A stretch of DNA of 64,000 nucleotides. Source: Paenimyroides viscosum. Lineage in GTDB: Bacteria; Bacteroidota; Bacteroidia; Flavobacteriales; Flavobacteriaceae. Of this stretch, positions 9,795 to 18,741 are shown one piece after another. Where the stretch lies: positions 34,151-98,150 of the forward strand of contig NZ_RQTJ01000005.1 in NCBI RefSeq assembly GCF_003858535.1. The letters run 5' to 3'. The notes under the pieces were generated by a model. The model made no database searches, had not been told where the DNA came from, and worked only from the letters and a program-made list of their open reading frames with translations. A program made the translations under genes and the position numbers. Positions within the stretch are counted from its first letter, which is position 1. Every line of letters starts with the position of its first letter.

Positions 9795-12093
9795 TTTAAC
9801 TGCTATATTAGGTTACGGAACGTACGCTTATGGTTGTGCCGACGGTTGGTGGGGAGCGGGATATAATTCGGTTTTTTCACCAGAAATCACCGTAAACAAT
9901 AAAGAATACGAACCTTTTTTTTACGACGATTATACCATTTTTTACAACGGATACACCGTGCAGTCGCCTGGAGATTTGTTTAAAGACGCAAACGTTGCAG
10001 ACTGGACAAGTTATTTAAAAAAATACACGCCTGAAACGGTTGAATATTATTTGTACAACAAAGATTTAGACACGTCTTTAAGAACTATAAGCACGGCTAA
10101 AAATCCGGCAGCGGAGTTTAAAAAGCAAAATTTTAAATATACGTTAGATTTAAGTGATGAAAAATCGCAAAAGTTTGTGCTGTTTATAATGTTAGCGCGT
10201 GGAATTGAAATCTATTCCAACCAAACCTACAACTATTGGGATTACAAAAACCATACACAGGAAAATGCCGATACTGAGTTTACAAATAAGGTAGAAAATC
10301 TGTACAAAAAACAGACTTCAAATAAAGACGATTTCTTTAAAAATCGTATGTGGTTTCAGGTGGTTCGTTCTAAATTTTATTCATCAGATCGTGGTTCGGT
10401 GATTCCCTTTTTTAACGATACCCAGAAAGATCAGCCTAAAAACAATTTGTATTATCAGGCATTAAGTTATGTTGGTGGTGCTTATAAAAACCTGAAAAAT
10501 TACGAAAAGGCAAATGCTACTTTTGCACAAGTTTTTAATCAGTGTAAACCCATGATGGCATCGGCACTTTTTGACTATAAACCGTTAGAGGCTGCTGCTT
10601 TTAAAGCATCTTTAAGTCAGGCGCCAAATCAGTCTGCCAAAGAAACAATGTATGCCTTACAAGGATATTATACCAATGAATTTACTGCTTTGCAAGACTT
10701 GTATAAGCTCAATCCAAACTCACCTCACATCGATTTTCTGTTATCGCGTTGGGTCAATATCAACGAGCAAAGTATCAATATTTATAATGAATACGAAAAG
10801 TTGGATATCGATGCTAAAAAGGTAAAGAAAGAACTGAAAGATAAGGTAAATACAGCCGAATTAAAATGGATTAACGAAGTAGCAAACGATTCTAAAGTGC
10901 ATAATCTGTATATTTGGAAAGCAACTGCAGCGTATTTTAATTCGTTGGTTGGCGATTATTCTAAAGCCGATAATTTATTGAAAAGTGCGCATAGTTTAGC
11001 AGAAAATTCCAATCAAAAAGGTCAGGTTCGAAGTTTGCGTTTGTTGAATAATCTTTTAAGTGTTGATCAGATCGATTTAAAAGTAGAAGGAAAACTGATT
11101 GAAGATGTGAATTGGTTGTTTTACGAAGAAACATTTCCGGTAAAAGATTACGTTAGTGAAGGCAGAACCGGTTATTTGCAATCGTTTGCAAAAAAATATA
11201 TCAGTTCGCTTTACAAAAAACAAGGTGATGGATTAATGTCTGAATTAACCTATCCTATCAAAGGATTTTATAAAGATCAAAAGCAGGGCACCGCAATGGA
11301 AAAACTGTTGTTAAGCAGTCAGCGTTCGGCGTGGCAGGATATTTTTGTAGGAATTTATCCTTACAAATTGGCAGATATTTACGAAAGTCGTGGAATTTAT
11401 CTGTTCTATCAAGATAAGATTGATGAAGCTATTGTTGAATTTGAAAAAATCACTCCATTTGAAAGCCAGCAGTACAATTGGCAAAAAAGCGAATATGAAA
11501 CCATAATAATTGATTATAAGACTCAAGAATTATTAGGAAATCCGTTCAACGGAAAAATTAAAGACTGCAACGATTGCGATCATTCCGCAAAACAATCGGT
11601 AAAATATTCGCAGTTGAATTTCCTTCAAAAAATAAAAGAAATGAAAGCAAAAATTGCAGCAGGTGAAGATGTTTATAACAATGCTCTTTTGGTTGGAAAT
11701 GCCTTTTACAACGCCTCGTATTTTGGCAATGCACGTCCTTTTTATAACAACAGTATTATTAACGAATACGGAAACAGCATTTCAAAAGAACACGAAAAAA
11801 TGTTGTACGGTATGGATAATGTGCAGAAATATTACAACATGGCTAAAAAAGCGGCTGCAGATAACGAGCAAAAAGCAAAAATGGCGTATATGTTAGCTAA
11901 AGTAGAACGCAACAATTTTTACAGCAGTACGTATTTTATGCCTAATGAATATTATTATGGTTATGGAAACAATGTGATGGTTCGTAAATGGGGTGGTTTT
12001 GAAGATCTCAAAAATACCTATAGCGATACAAAATACTATCAAGACGTAATTGCAGAATGTGGCTATTTCCGTAAATATCTAGGTTTGCAATAG
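9757..12093 (+). CDS. Large exported helical-repeat (TPR-like) protein of unknown function
   Basis: 778 residues with a signal sequence ending near YAYGCADGWW; a cysteine at position 27 could be a lipidation site, but the context (YGC) is poor. The long mature region consists of helix pairs such as YYQALSYVGGAYKNLKNYEK (ANATFAQ follows) and DIYESRGIYLFYQDKIDEAI, the A/Y-rich spacing of tetratricopeptide repeats. The start at 9757 lies inside the preceding gene. I do not recognise a named family. As a TPR-type envelope protein it may be a scaffold for its overlapping neighbour. Confidence 0.65.
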   Translation: MKKKILKLLAAGSLTAILGYGTYAYGCADGWWGAGYNSVFSPEITVNNKEYEPFFYDDYTIFYNGYTVQSPGDLFKDANVADWTSYLKKYTPETVEYYLYNKDLDTSLRTISTAKNPAAEFKKQNFKYTLDLSDEKSQKFVLFIMLARGIEIYSNQTYNYWDYKNHTQENADTEFTNKVENLYKKQTSNKDDFFKNRMWFQVVRSKFYSSDRGSVIPFFNDTQKDQPKNNLYYQALSYVGGAYKNLKNYEKANATFAQVFNQCKPMMASALFDYKPLEAAAFKASLSQAPNQSAKETMYALQGYYTNEFTALQDLYKLNPNSPHIDFLLSRWVNINEQSINIYNEYEKLDIDAKKVKKELKDKVNTAELKWINEVANDSKVHNLYIWKATAAYFNSLVGDYSKADNLLKSAHSLAENSNQKGQVRSLRLLNNLLSVDQIDLKVEGKLIEDVNWLFYEETFPVKDYVSEGRTGYLQSFAKKYISSLYKKQGDGLMSELTYPIKGFYKDQKQGTAMEKLLLSSQRSAWQDIFVGIYPYKLADIYESRGIYLFYQDKIDEAIVEFEKITPFESQQYNWQKSEYETIIIDYKTQELLGNPFNGKIKDCNDCDHSAKQSVKYSQLNFLQKIKEMKAKIAAGEDVYNNALLVGNAFYNASYFGNARPFYNNSIINEYGNSISKEHEKMLYGMDNVQKYYNMAKKAAADNEQKAKMAYMLAKVERNNFYSSTYFMPNEYYYGYGNNVMVRKWGGFEDLKNTYSDTKYYQDVIAECGYFRKYLGLQ

Positions 12094-12118
12094 TTTCTCT
12101 AGATAAAAGAAGATAGAG

Positions 12119-12153
12119 AAAAGAGTAAAGACGCAATGTTTTTACTCTTTTTT
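12119..12153 (+). terminator. Terminator after the two-gene cassette
   Basis: AAAGAGTAAA pairs with TTTTACTCTTT across a 10-base loop and is followed by T residues, 25 bases after the stop at 12093. Confidence 0.75.
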
Positions 12154-12189
12154 ATTTTATATGATACAATATGTTTTCAGTGAATATAT

Positions 12190-12253
12190 TCACCAAAAAA
12201 GGTGTATTTTGGTGAATATAATCACCAAAAAAGGCTTAATTTGGTGAATAGAA
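12190..12253. repeat. Two tandem 32-bp repeats with inverted TTGGTGA/TCACCAA motifs (possible operator)
   Basis: Units 12190-12221 and 12222-12253 both start TCACCAAAAAAGG and end TTGGTGAATA(T/G)AA. Each pairs TCACCAAA with TTTGGTGA, and the centre forms TTTTGGTGA-atataa-TCACCAAAA. The second unit overlaps the probable -33 region of the downstream ATPase promoter. Arrayed dyads at this place suggest binding of a repressor or autoregulator; the binding protein is unknown. Confidence 0.6.
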
Positions 12254-12271
12254 CTTTAATTTGTATCTTTG
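12240..12271 (+). promoter_or_regulatory. Bacteroidota-type promoter of the DUF4143 ATPase gene
   Basis: TTTG at 12240-12243 and TATCTTTG at 12264-12271 are separated by 20 bases, close to the TTTG-N19-TAnnTTTG consensus. The start codon at 12288 follows about 17 bases later, which excludes an upstream in-frame ATG at 12261 as the real start. Confidence 0.7.
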
Positions 12272-12287
12272 TATAAACTGTAAAGAT

Positions 12288-13403
12288 ATGATACCAAGAG
12301 GGTTTATTGATGTTTTACAAACAAAACTTCACAAAGGAAAAGCGATTGTTCTAATTGGACCTCGACAAGTAGGGAAAACCACGCTTATCCGTACTTTGTT
12401 AAAAGATAAAAAGTTTCTGTTTTTAGATGGAGATGATGCTACTGTGGTTGAAATTTTATCAAACGCAAATACAGAAACATTAAGAAGTATTATTAGCGAC
12501 TACAAATATGTTTTTATTGATGAAGCGCAACGTATTCCTCATATTGGATTGAAACTTAAAATCATCGTTGATCAAATCAAAGAAGTGCAGGTCATCATTA
12601 GTGGTTCGTCTGCATTTGATATCAGTAATGAAATTCAAGAACCGCTCACAGGGCGCAAATTTGAATACCATTTATTTCCTATTTCTTGGAACGAATTTGA
12701 AAATCATACAGGATATATTAAAGCTCAACAACAATTAGAATTGCGATTACTTTATGGAATGTACCCCGATGTAATTAACAATTTTGGTAACGAGTACGAA
12801 ATTTTAAAGAATTTAACTTCAAGTTATCTTTATAAAGATATTTTGTCGCTGTCGAATATTAGAAAACCCGATGTTTTAGAAAAAATAGTTCAGGCATTAG
12901 CGTTTCAAGTAGGAAGCGAGGTTAGTTACAACGAAATCGCTCAATTAGTAGGTGTCGACAAAAATACCGTAAGTGATTATATCGATTTGTTAGAAAAAGC
13001 ATTTGTTGTTTTCAGACTTAACAGTTTCAGTAAAAATTTACGAAATGAAATAAAAACCAATCGAAAAATTTATTTTTACGATAATGGCATCCGCAATATG
13101 GTAATAGGTAATTTCAGTCCGTTTGAAATAAGACAAGACAAAGGTGCTTTGTGGGAGAATTTTATGATTTCCGAGCGACAAAAAGTGTTGAATTTAAAAC
13201 TCAGTTCTGCCAAATCGTATTTTTGGCGTACAACTTCCCAACAAGAAATTGATTATGTTGAGGTAGAAAACAACCAGCTAAAAGCAGTTGAGTTTAAATG
13301 GTCGAATCAAAAGAAAGCAACGCTTCCCAAGACATTTGCAGAAGCATATCAACCAGTTTTTTTAGTTGTTACCAAAAGTAACTTCCGTGAGTTTTTAAAA
13401 TAA
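12288..13403 (+). CDS. AAA_14/DUF4143-family P-loop ATPase
   Basis: 371 residues from the ATG at 12288 (MIPRGFIDVLQ), chosen because the promoter box lies just upstream. The N-terminal AAA_14 domain has Walker A GPRQVGKTT and Walker B YVFIDEAQ. The C-terminal DUF4143 part carries the WENFMISE ... YFWRTTSQQEIDYVE segment, which resembles a PD-(D/E)xK nuclease-like core (ExD...EFKW). These proteins are widespread, often horizontally spread and of uncertain cellular role; some behave as toxin-like or stress ATPases. It is monocistronic and preceded by the dyad repeats at 12190. Confidence 0.88.
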   Translation: MIPRGFIDVLQTKLHKGKAIVLIGPRQVGKTTLIRTLLKDKKFLFLDGDDATVVEILSNANTETLRSIISDYKYVFIDEAQRIPHIGLKLKIIVDQIKEVQVIISGSSAFDISNEIQEPLTGRKFEYHLFPISWNEFENHTGYIKAQQQLELRLLYGMYPDVINNFGNEYEILKNLTSSYLYKDILSLSNIRKPDVLEKIVQALAFQVGSEVSYNEIAQLVGVDKNTVSDYIDLLEKAFVVFRLNSFSKNLRNEIKTNRKIYFYDNGIRNMVIGNFSPFEIRQDKGALWENFMISERQKVLNLKLSSAKSYFWRTTSQQEIDYVEVENNQLKAVEFKWSNQKKATLPKTFAEAYQPVFLVVTKSNFREFLK

Positions 13404-13526
13404 ATTTTCATAAACAAACAAATGACACATCGCATTTACATACAACCATTGTTGTCCCATAAACAATAGTTTATAATCTGACTTCACATTGATATTTACA
13501 CCGGAAAAGAATACAGAGATTAATAA

Positions 13527-13991
13527 ATGAAAACACATTTTAATATTGAAACTGCATTAGACCTTGCTAGAAAGCAGGTTGAAAAACATTATGAAGATAA
13601 GTATGTGTATGCTTTGCCTGCTTGGGCTATGTTAAGTGCGCAGCCTACATGTATTGCGGTAGTTACCGTTTATGGAACCGAAGGCATAGCAATAGCCAAA
13701 CAGCGGGTAGATTTTAGAGTTGATTTTAAAGATCCTGCATCAGTTAGCCAGTATGCTGATTTTTTAAATGAACAAATGAACACCGCACATGATATGATGG
13801 GATATGTCGTTTTTTTTGATAAAAAGGTTTATTTAAAAAAAGATCCTAATTATATAGAGGAACTGACAGAAAGCCAACAATTAGAACTCGATAAACAGAA
13901 TCAACTAAAAAAAGATGTGGAAATCTCGATCATCCTACTTAATAAAAATCACCAACCTGTTGCAAATTTAGATGAACTCGCATCGAATTAA
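13527..13991 (+). CDS. Hypothetical cytosolic protein
   Basis: 154 residues without signal peptide or membrane segment. The N-terminal half is mixed alpha/beta and the C-terminal third is charged (ELTESQQLELDKQNQLKKDV). No family was recognised. It precedes the small exported protein gene at 14013 by 21 bases, so the two probably form an operon. Confidence 0.55.
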   Translation: MKTHFNIETALDLARKQVEKHYEDKYVYALPAWAMLSAQPTCIAVVTVYGTEGIAIAKQRVDFRVDFKDPASVSQYADFLNEQMNTAHDMMGYVVFFDKKVYLKKDPNYIEELTESQQLELDKQNQLKKDVEISIILLNKNHQPVANLDELASN

Positions 13992-14012
13992 TTGCAAAAA
14001 AAATAATAAACT

Positions 14013-14531
14013 ATGAAATTATTGTGCCTCCTTATGTGTATCCCTTTTTTAAATTGTTCTGCACAGCGAAAATTAAATATAGAAACCATACTTGCTGAAC
14101 CTTCTCGCATTACACAAGAAGATCCCGAAACCGGAAAAACCATTCAGCGTACTACCTTAAGCGTTGTAACAAATGTTTTAGAGCCCATTATAAAACTACA
14201 AAGTAAAGCAAACGATAAGATAACTTTTTTACTTCAAGGAAATGTCTCTTCGAGTGGGCATTCAATTAATAAAGTAAGAAGAATCCGTCTCGAAAAAGCG
14301 CAACAAGAAGGTAATAGTGTAAGATTGAAATATTATGTAGAAATTAAATATATTCCGGGAAAAGAAGGTGCTAATGTGCGTGGGTATAACTATTCACAAC
14401 AAGAAACTTACCACATTCCTGAAGGGGTACAATCGGTTTATGTTGAAATGTACGAAGATCGTATCAACAAAAAAGCAGATTCAAAACAACCATACCTTAA
14501 ATTGGTTGCAGAACAAGTAGTTGAATTATAA
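14013..14531 (+). CDS. Hypothetical exported protein or lipoprotein
   Basis: 172 residues. The N-terminus MKLLCLLMCIPFLNCSAQ is a short hydrophobic signal. It could be cleaved after SAQ by signal peptidase I or lipidated at C15, although asparagine before the cysteine is unusual. The remainder is beta-rich with KLKYYVEIKYIP-like strands. No family was recognised. It probably shares a transcript with the gene at 13527. Confidence 0.55.
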   Translation: MKLLCLLMCIPFLNCSAQRKLNIETILAEPSRITQEDPETGKTIQRTTLSVVTNVLEPIIKLQSKANDKITFLLQGNVSSSGHSINKVRRIRLEKAQQEGNSVRLKYYVEIKYIPGKEGANVRGYNYSQQETYHIPEGVQSVYVEMYEDRINKKADSKQPYLKLVAEQVVEL

Positions 14532-14622
14532 TCGAAAAGGTTATTTGTAACGAAATGATTTATTTCTTTTTCATCGAATTTCATTCCAAGTGATAATTTT
14601 TTTAATTCCCTTAAAAATATTG

Positions 14623-14630
14623 TAGTTTTG
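14623..14630 (+). promoter_or_regulatory. -7 promoter box of mpl
   Basis: TAGTTTTG matches TAnnTTTG. It is only 2 bases upstream of an in-frame ATG at 14633, so transcription would begin downstream of that codon and the true start is the ATG at 14651. Confidence 0.55.
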
Positions 14631-14650
14631 AAATGACAAAATATAAAACA

Positions 14651-16006
14651 ATGCGCGTACATTTTATAGCAATCGGCGGCAGCGCCATGCACAATTTAGC
14701 TTTAGCTTTACACGATAAGGGCGAACATATAACAGGAAGTGATGATGCTATTTTTGAACCATCTAAATCACGTTTACAGGCGAAAGGTTTGTTACCAGAA
14801 CAGCAAGGTTGGTTTCCCGAAAAAATTACGATCGATTTAGATGCCGTTATTTTAGGTATGCACGCCAAAAGCGATAACCCAGAATTGCTAAAAGCGCAAG
14901 AATTAGGATTGAAAATTTATTCGTATCCCGAATTTATTTATGAACATTCAAAAGATAAAACCCGAGTAGTTATTGGTGGCTCGCACGGAAAAACCACTAT
15001 TACATCTATGATTCTGCACGTAATGAATTATCATAATGTAGCTGTTGATTTCTTGGTGGGAGCTCAGTTAGAAGGTTTCACTAATATGGTGCATCTAACC
15101 AAAGAAAATGATTTTATAGTTATTGAAGGCGATGAGTATTTATCTTCACCAACCGATTTACGTCCGAAATTTCATTTGTATCAGCCAAATATCGCCTTAA
15201 TTAGCGGAATTGCTTGGGATCATATCAATGTGTTTCCAACGTTTGAAAACTATGTCGATCAATTCAAAATTTTTATCGATAAAATAACCAACGGTGGTAT
15301 TTTAATTTATAACGAAGACGATGAAACCGTAAAGCAGATCGTTGAAGAAGCTGAAAAACCCATCCGAAAATTACCGTATTCGTTACCCGAATATACTATT
15401 GATAACGGCGTAACCTATTTAGAAACGTTGGATGGATCAATGCCAATTGAAGTTTTTGGAGCGCATAATTTAAGCAATTTAGCAGGAGCCAAGTGGATTT
15501 GTCAGAATATGGGAGTTGATGAAGCCGAGTTTTACGAAGCTATTGCCTCGTTCAAAGGAGCATCAAAGCGATTAGAAAAAATTGCCCAAACACCAACGGC
15601 AGTTGCCTATAAAGATTTTGCGCATTCGCCAAGCAAAGTGAAAGCAACTACACAAGCGGTAAAAAAGCAATATCCAAATAAAAAATTAGTAGCTTGTTTA
15701 GAATTACATACTTATTCGAGTTTAAATACCGAGTTTTTAACCGAATATCAAGGAGCTTTAGATGCTGCCGATACAGCCGTAGTGTTTTATTCGCCCGATG
15801 CAGTTGCTATTAAAAAGTTAGAAGAAATAAGCAAAGAGCAAATCGAAAAAGCCTTTAACAGAGAAGATTTAATTGTGTACACCAATCCTGATGAATTTAA
15901 GTCGTTTTTATTGGTACAAGAATTTACCGATTCGGTTTTATTGCTGATGAGTTCAGGCAATTACGGCGGACTGAATTTTGATGAGGTTCAAAGTATTATA
16001 AAATAA
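14651..16006 (+). CDS. mpl: UDP-N-acetylmuramate:L-alanyl-gamma-D-glutamyl-meso-diaminopimelate ligase Mpl
   Basis: Murein-peptide recycling ligase of about 451 residues. It attaches salvaged tripeptide (L-Ala-gamma-D-Glu-meso-DAP) to UDP-MurNAc in the cytosol with ATP. The N-terminal Rossmann-like region starts MRVHFIAIGGSAMHNLA, characteristic of Mpl rather than MurC. The P-loop is GGSHGKTT and the Mur ligase central and C-terminal domains follow (EGDEYLSSPTD, FKGASKRLEK, DFAHSPSKVKAT). The start at 14651 is preferred over 14633 because of the promoter box position. It is followed by a strong terminator. Confidence 0.93.
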   Translation: MRVHFIAIGGSAMHNLALALHDKGEHITGSDDAIFEPSKSRLQAKGLLPEQQGWFPEKITIDLDAVILGMHAKSDNPELLKAQELGLKIYSYPEFIYEHSKDKTRVVIGGSHGKTTITSMILHVMNYHNVAVDFLVGAQLEGFTNMVHLTKENDFIVIEGDEYLSSPTDLRPKFHLYQPNIALISGIAWDHINVFPTFENYVDQFKIFIDKITNGGILIYNEDDETVKQIVEEAEKPIRKLPYSLPEYTIDNGVTYLETLDGSMPIEVFGAHNLSNLAGAKWICQNMGVDEAEFYEAIASFKGASKRLEKIAQTPTAVAYKDFAHSPSKVKATTQAVKKQYPNKKLVACLELHTYSSLNTEFLTEYQGALDAADTAVVFYSPDAVAIKKLEEISKEQIEKAFNREDLIVYTNPDEFKSFLLVQEFTDSVLLLMSSGNYGGLNFDEVQSIIK

Positions 16007-16008
16007 TT

Positions 16009-16040
16009 TAAAGCCGATTGATGCATCAATCGGCTTTAAT
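16009..16040. terminator. Bidirectional terminator between mpl and the broken beta-barrel gene
   Basis: AAAGCCGATTGATGCATCAA continues as TCGGCTTT, a perfect palindromic hairpin flanked by T/A-rich sequence. It lies between the 3' ends of two convergent genes. Confidence 0.8.
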
Positions 16041-16042
16041 AT

Positions 16043-16582
16043 TTAAAATATACGGTAACCAAATTTTAAGCGCAAGATAGGTGATATACTACCTGCGGTA
16101 TTTTCAAAGTCATGCATATAACCTAAGCCAATGTTGGTATTTATTGTAAATTTAGAACCTAGGTTTCTTTGTAATCCCCAATGAATATCTGTTAATAAAG
16201 CTTAGTTTTGAAAGTTTATAGATCCATCATTTCCAAAACTAAATTTAGTTTGTAAGCCTAAGTAATTAGCAGCATTGTTTTTAGTGTCTTTTTCTTTAGC
16301 AACTCTTTTGTCAAAATTATACATCCAATTAGCTCCGGTTGTAATGAAGGGAGCAACGTTTGGAATATTAAAATTGTATTCAACACCGTTTTTAGTTGCA
16401 TTCATTCCTACACCCGCGCCTAAAGAACTCTCCCAAATAAATGTTTTAGCAAACGGATGTTCGTAGCTTAATTCAAATCCTTGTAATCCTAAAGAAACTT
16501 TTCCTGTTTGTTCAAGTTTTTCTTGTGAGAATATTGTCGAGTTCGTTAAAAATAGTGTGGCTAAAGCAAATGTTTTTTTCAT
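16043..16582 (-). pseudogene. Outer-membrane beta-barrel protein interrupted by an in-frame TAA
   Basis: Reading from ATG 16582, a signal peptide (MKKTFALATLFLTNSTIFSQ) is followed by alternating strands such as KVSLGLQGFELSYEHPFAK. A TAA at 16202-16204 stops translation after 126 codons. The same frame then continues without further stops for 52 codons (ALLTDIHWGLQRNLGSKFTI through the last strand, RLKFGYRIF) to TAA 16043-16045. Ending on phenylalanine is the classic barrel-assembly signal, so the intact product would be a 179-residue small barrel. As written, the truncated product lacks the last strands. It could be a recent pseudogene or a base-call error. Confidence 0.75.
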
Positions 16583-16690
16583 ATTTTGATTTTCTACAAA
16601 TATATAAATTCTTGCATACTGTTTTAATTATAGTTAAATTTTAATATTTTATTTACAACTGATAATTAGTATATTCGTTAAAACATTTGT

Positions 16691-17269
16691 ATGAGAGCGT
16701 ATTCCGAAGAAGGTTTAAGTATTGTTGAGGTTCTACCTAAACCAAGAAATAAATTCTATGCTTTTATGGAATGGAAATATCTTTTAATAATTTTTTTGAT
16801 TTCTTCACTTTTTTACTTTTTTGAAAAATATATCCCTAATGAGGATAATTTTTACTCAGGAATTTTTGTTGGTTTTCCTTTACTTTTTTATCTTACTTAT
16901 GTTTCATTAGGGAATACTTTTAGAAAGGAAAATATTAGGTATAAAATTATAGGAAAAATATTTTTTAAAAATGATTTTATAGAAATTAATAACTTAAAAA
17001 ATAGCTTAAGCGAAATTGATCAAATTAAGATTGATAATTATGATTTTAAGGGAAGTTTGATAACAAGTATAGGAGGGGCAAATCCTTCAAGATCTTTAGG
17101 AATTTCAAATTTTCTTACCATTTGTTTTAAAGACGGAAGAATAGAAAAAATTCAATTCCTGCAAGAAAATCAGTATCATTTAACCTTTTTTCATCAAGAA
17201 TTAATGCACAATCATCATCGTAATTTAATTGATAGCACCACAATTAAACGCATATTAAATTCTTCATAA
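16691..17269 (+). CDS. Hypothetical membrane protein with two N-terminal transmembrane segments
   Basis: 192 residues. Two hydrophobic segments (about residues 30-46 and 58-77) are followed by a cytosolic or periplasmic domain of about 110 residues with beta-strand patterns. This resembles PH-like membrane proteins in which a two-helix hairpin precedes a pleckstrin-like domain; that resemblance is only architectural. Convergent with the DUF1287 gene, with 3 bases between stop codons. Confidence 0.6.
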   Translation: MRAYSEEGLSIVEVLPKPRNKFYAFMEWKYLLIIFLISSLFYFFEKYIPNEDNFYSGIFVGFPLLFYLTYVSLGNTFRKENIRYKIIGKIFFKNDFIEINNLKNSLSEIDQIKIDNYDFKGSLITSIGGANPSRSLGISNFLTICFKDGRIEKIQFLQENQYHLTFFHQELMHNHHRNLIDSTTIKRILNSS

Positions 17270-17272
17270 CAT

Positions 17273-17929
17273 TTACCCCTCATAAACAAAATGCCCAGTA
17301 ATACGATACTTAAACAAACAATCTTCTAAAACCTGTCCGCCGCCAACATTATGAACGATTAATTTACGTTTAATATCTTTTGTTAATCGGTTGGTAACAA
17401 TGCCAATATGTGGCATTTTATCATTAATCATCCAAGTAACTATAGCTCCGGTTTTATAATCATCTGCGTTTTGAGTTATTGGCAATTCCTTTCCTTTTCT
17501 GCGGAAAAAAGTTTCTAAATTCGGAACACGTCGGTGGTCTATGTTTGTATCTGGGCGATTCAATCCCCATGTTTTTGGATAGTTTTCAAAAGAATTCTTC
17601 ATATCCTCATGAACTTCTTTTTGAAAATCGATACCCAATTTACGATAAGCTCTGATAATAACATCGGTACAAACACCCGTTTTTGCAGGAACATCACCAT
17701 TAGGGTACGCAATAGAAACATAATCGGGCGTATATTTAATCGTAGGATCAATGATCTCTAAAGCCACTGCAGAAAGTTGTTTTCTAAATGCAGATACCTC
17801 GTCATTTATGGTGTCCTTTTGATTATTTATAGAATTTTCTGTTACTTCAGTATGATGAAATGTGTGAAGTGAAGTGTCTTTGCATGACAATACAATAAAC
17901 AATCCTATAAAAATTAAAAAACCTTTCAT
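17273..17929 (-). CDS. DUF1287 lipoprotein (NlpC/P60-like fold)
   Basis: 218 residues with lipoprotein signal MKGFLIFIGLFIVLSC (C16). The DUF1287 domain occupies about residues 50-215. Key blocks are YPNGDVPAKTGVCTDVIIRA with a likely catalytic cysteine, HRRVPNLETFF, and MPHIGIV with a likely catalytic histidine. The fold belongs to the papain-like NlpC/P60 group, whose members often cleave peptidoglycan or acyl-peptide bonds; the substrate is not established. It is divergent from radC, with start codons 26 bases apart. Confidence 0.85.
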   Translation of the reverse strand: MKGFLIFIGLFIVLSCKDTSLHTFHHTEVTENSINNQKDTINDEVSAFRKQLSAVALEIIDPTIKYTPDYVSIAYPNGDVPAKTGVCTDVIIRAYRKLGIDFQKEVHEDMKNSFENYPKTWGLNRPDTNIDHRRVPNLETFFRRKGKELPITQNADDYKTGAIVTWMINDKMPHIGIVTNRLTKDIKRKLIVHNVGGGQVLEDCLFKYRITGHFVYEG

Positions 17930-17955
17930 ATATTTAACAGACTAAATTGTTAGGT

Positions 17956-18654
17956 ATGAGTAACGAAGATACGTATTTTTCAATAAAACATTGGTCGGAA
18001 GACGATCAACCACGCGAAAAATTATTGTACAAAGGCAAAGCCGCTTTAAGCGATGCTGAATTAGTAGCTATTTTAATAGGATCAGGCAGTAGAAACGAAA
18101 GTGCCGTTGATCTGTGTAAACGCATCTTACAGCAAAACAACAACCAATTGCATCAATTACAAAAGCAAAGCATTCAGCAACTCATGCAATTTAAAGGTAT
18201 TGGCGAAGCAAAAGCCATTACCATTGTTGCTGCTTTAGAACTGGCTAAACGCTTGCAGTTGTCAGAAACTAAAGAACTCACAAAAATTGGTTCCTCTGCC
18301 GATGTTTGTAAATTAATGCAGCCATTAATTGGCGATCTGCCTCACGAAGAATTTTGGTGTTTGTTATTAAACAACAGTAATAAAGTTATTTATAAATTTC
18401 AGCTAAGCAAAGGCGGATTAACTCAAACTGTAGTTGATATTCGTATGCTGTTTAAAACCGTTTTAGAACATTTGGCAACCGCAATAATTTTGGTGCACAA
18501 CCATCCGTCGGGACAATTACTTGCTAGTGGTGCCGATAAAGATATTACTCAAAAAATTAAACAAGCAGGAACCACTTTAGACATCAAATTATTGGATCAT
18601 CTAATCATAACTGCAACCGATTATTTAAGCTTTGCCGATGAAGGGATTTTGTAA
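17956..18654 (+). CDS. radC: RadC-family JAB/MPN-domain protein
   Basis: 232 residues from ATG 17956 (an ATG three codons upstream is possible). A helix-hairpin-helix region covers residues about 10-105 (FKGIGEAKAITIVAALELAKR). The JAMM-type metal site is HNHPSGQLLASGADKD, with the zinc-binding H-x-H...D pattern intact, followed by LLDHLIITATDYLSFADEG. RadC was once called a DNA-repair protein but its activity is uncertain; the metalloprotease-like site suggests a hydrolase. It probably has its own transcript. Confidence 0.92.
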   Translation: MSNEDTYFSIKHWSEDDQPREKLLYKGKAALSDAELVAILIGSGSRNESAVDLCKRILQQNNNQLHQLQKQSIQQLMQFKGIGEAKAITIVAALELAKRLQLSETKELTKIGSSADVCKLMQPLIGDLPHEEFWCLLLNNSNKVIYKFQLSKGGLTQTVVDIRMLFKTVLEHLATAIILVHNHPSGQLLASGADKDITQKIKQAGTTLDIKLLDHLIITATDYLSFADEGIL

Positions 18655-18741
18655 GAAGAACTTTAAACTTTAAACAAACTTAAACCGTTATTAAATCCGT
18701 AGAATATTCACTATCTTGCATACCGTTTAAGAATTTACAAA

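Noticed and set aside
12261..12290. Upstream start codon for the DUF4143 ATPase
   Set aside because: It overlaps the -7 promoter box; the ATG at 12288 gives the normal family start.
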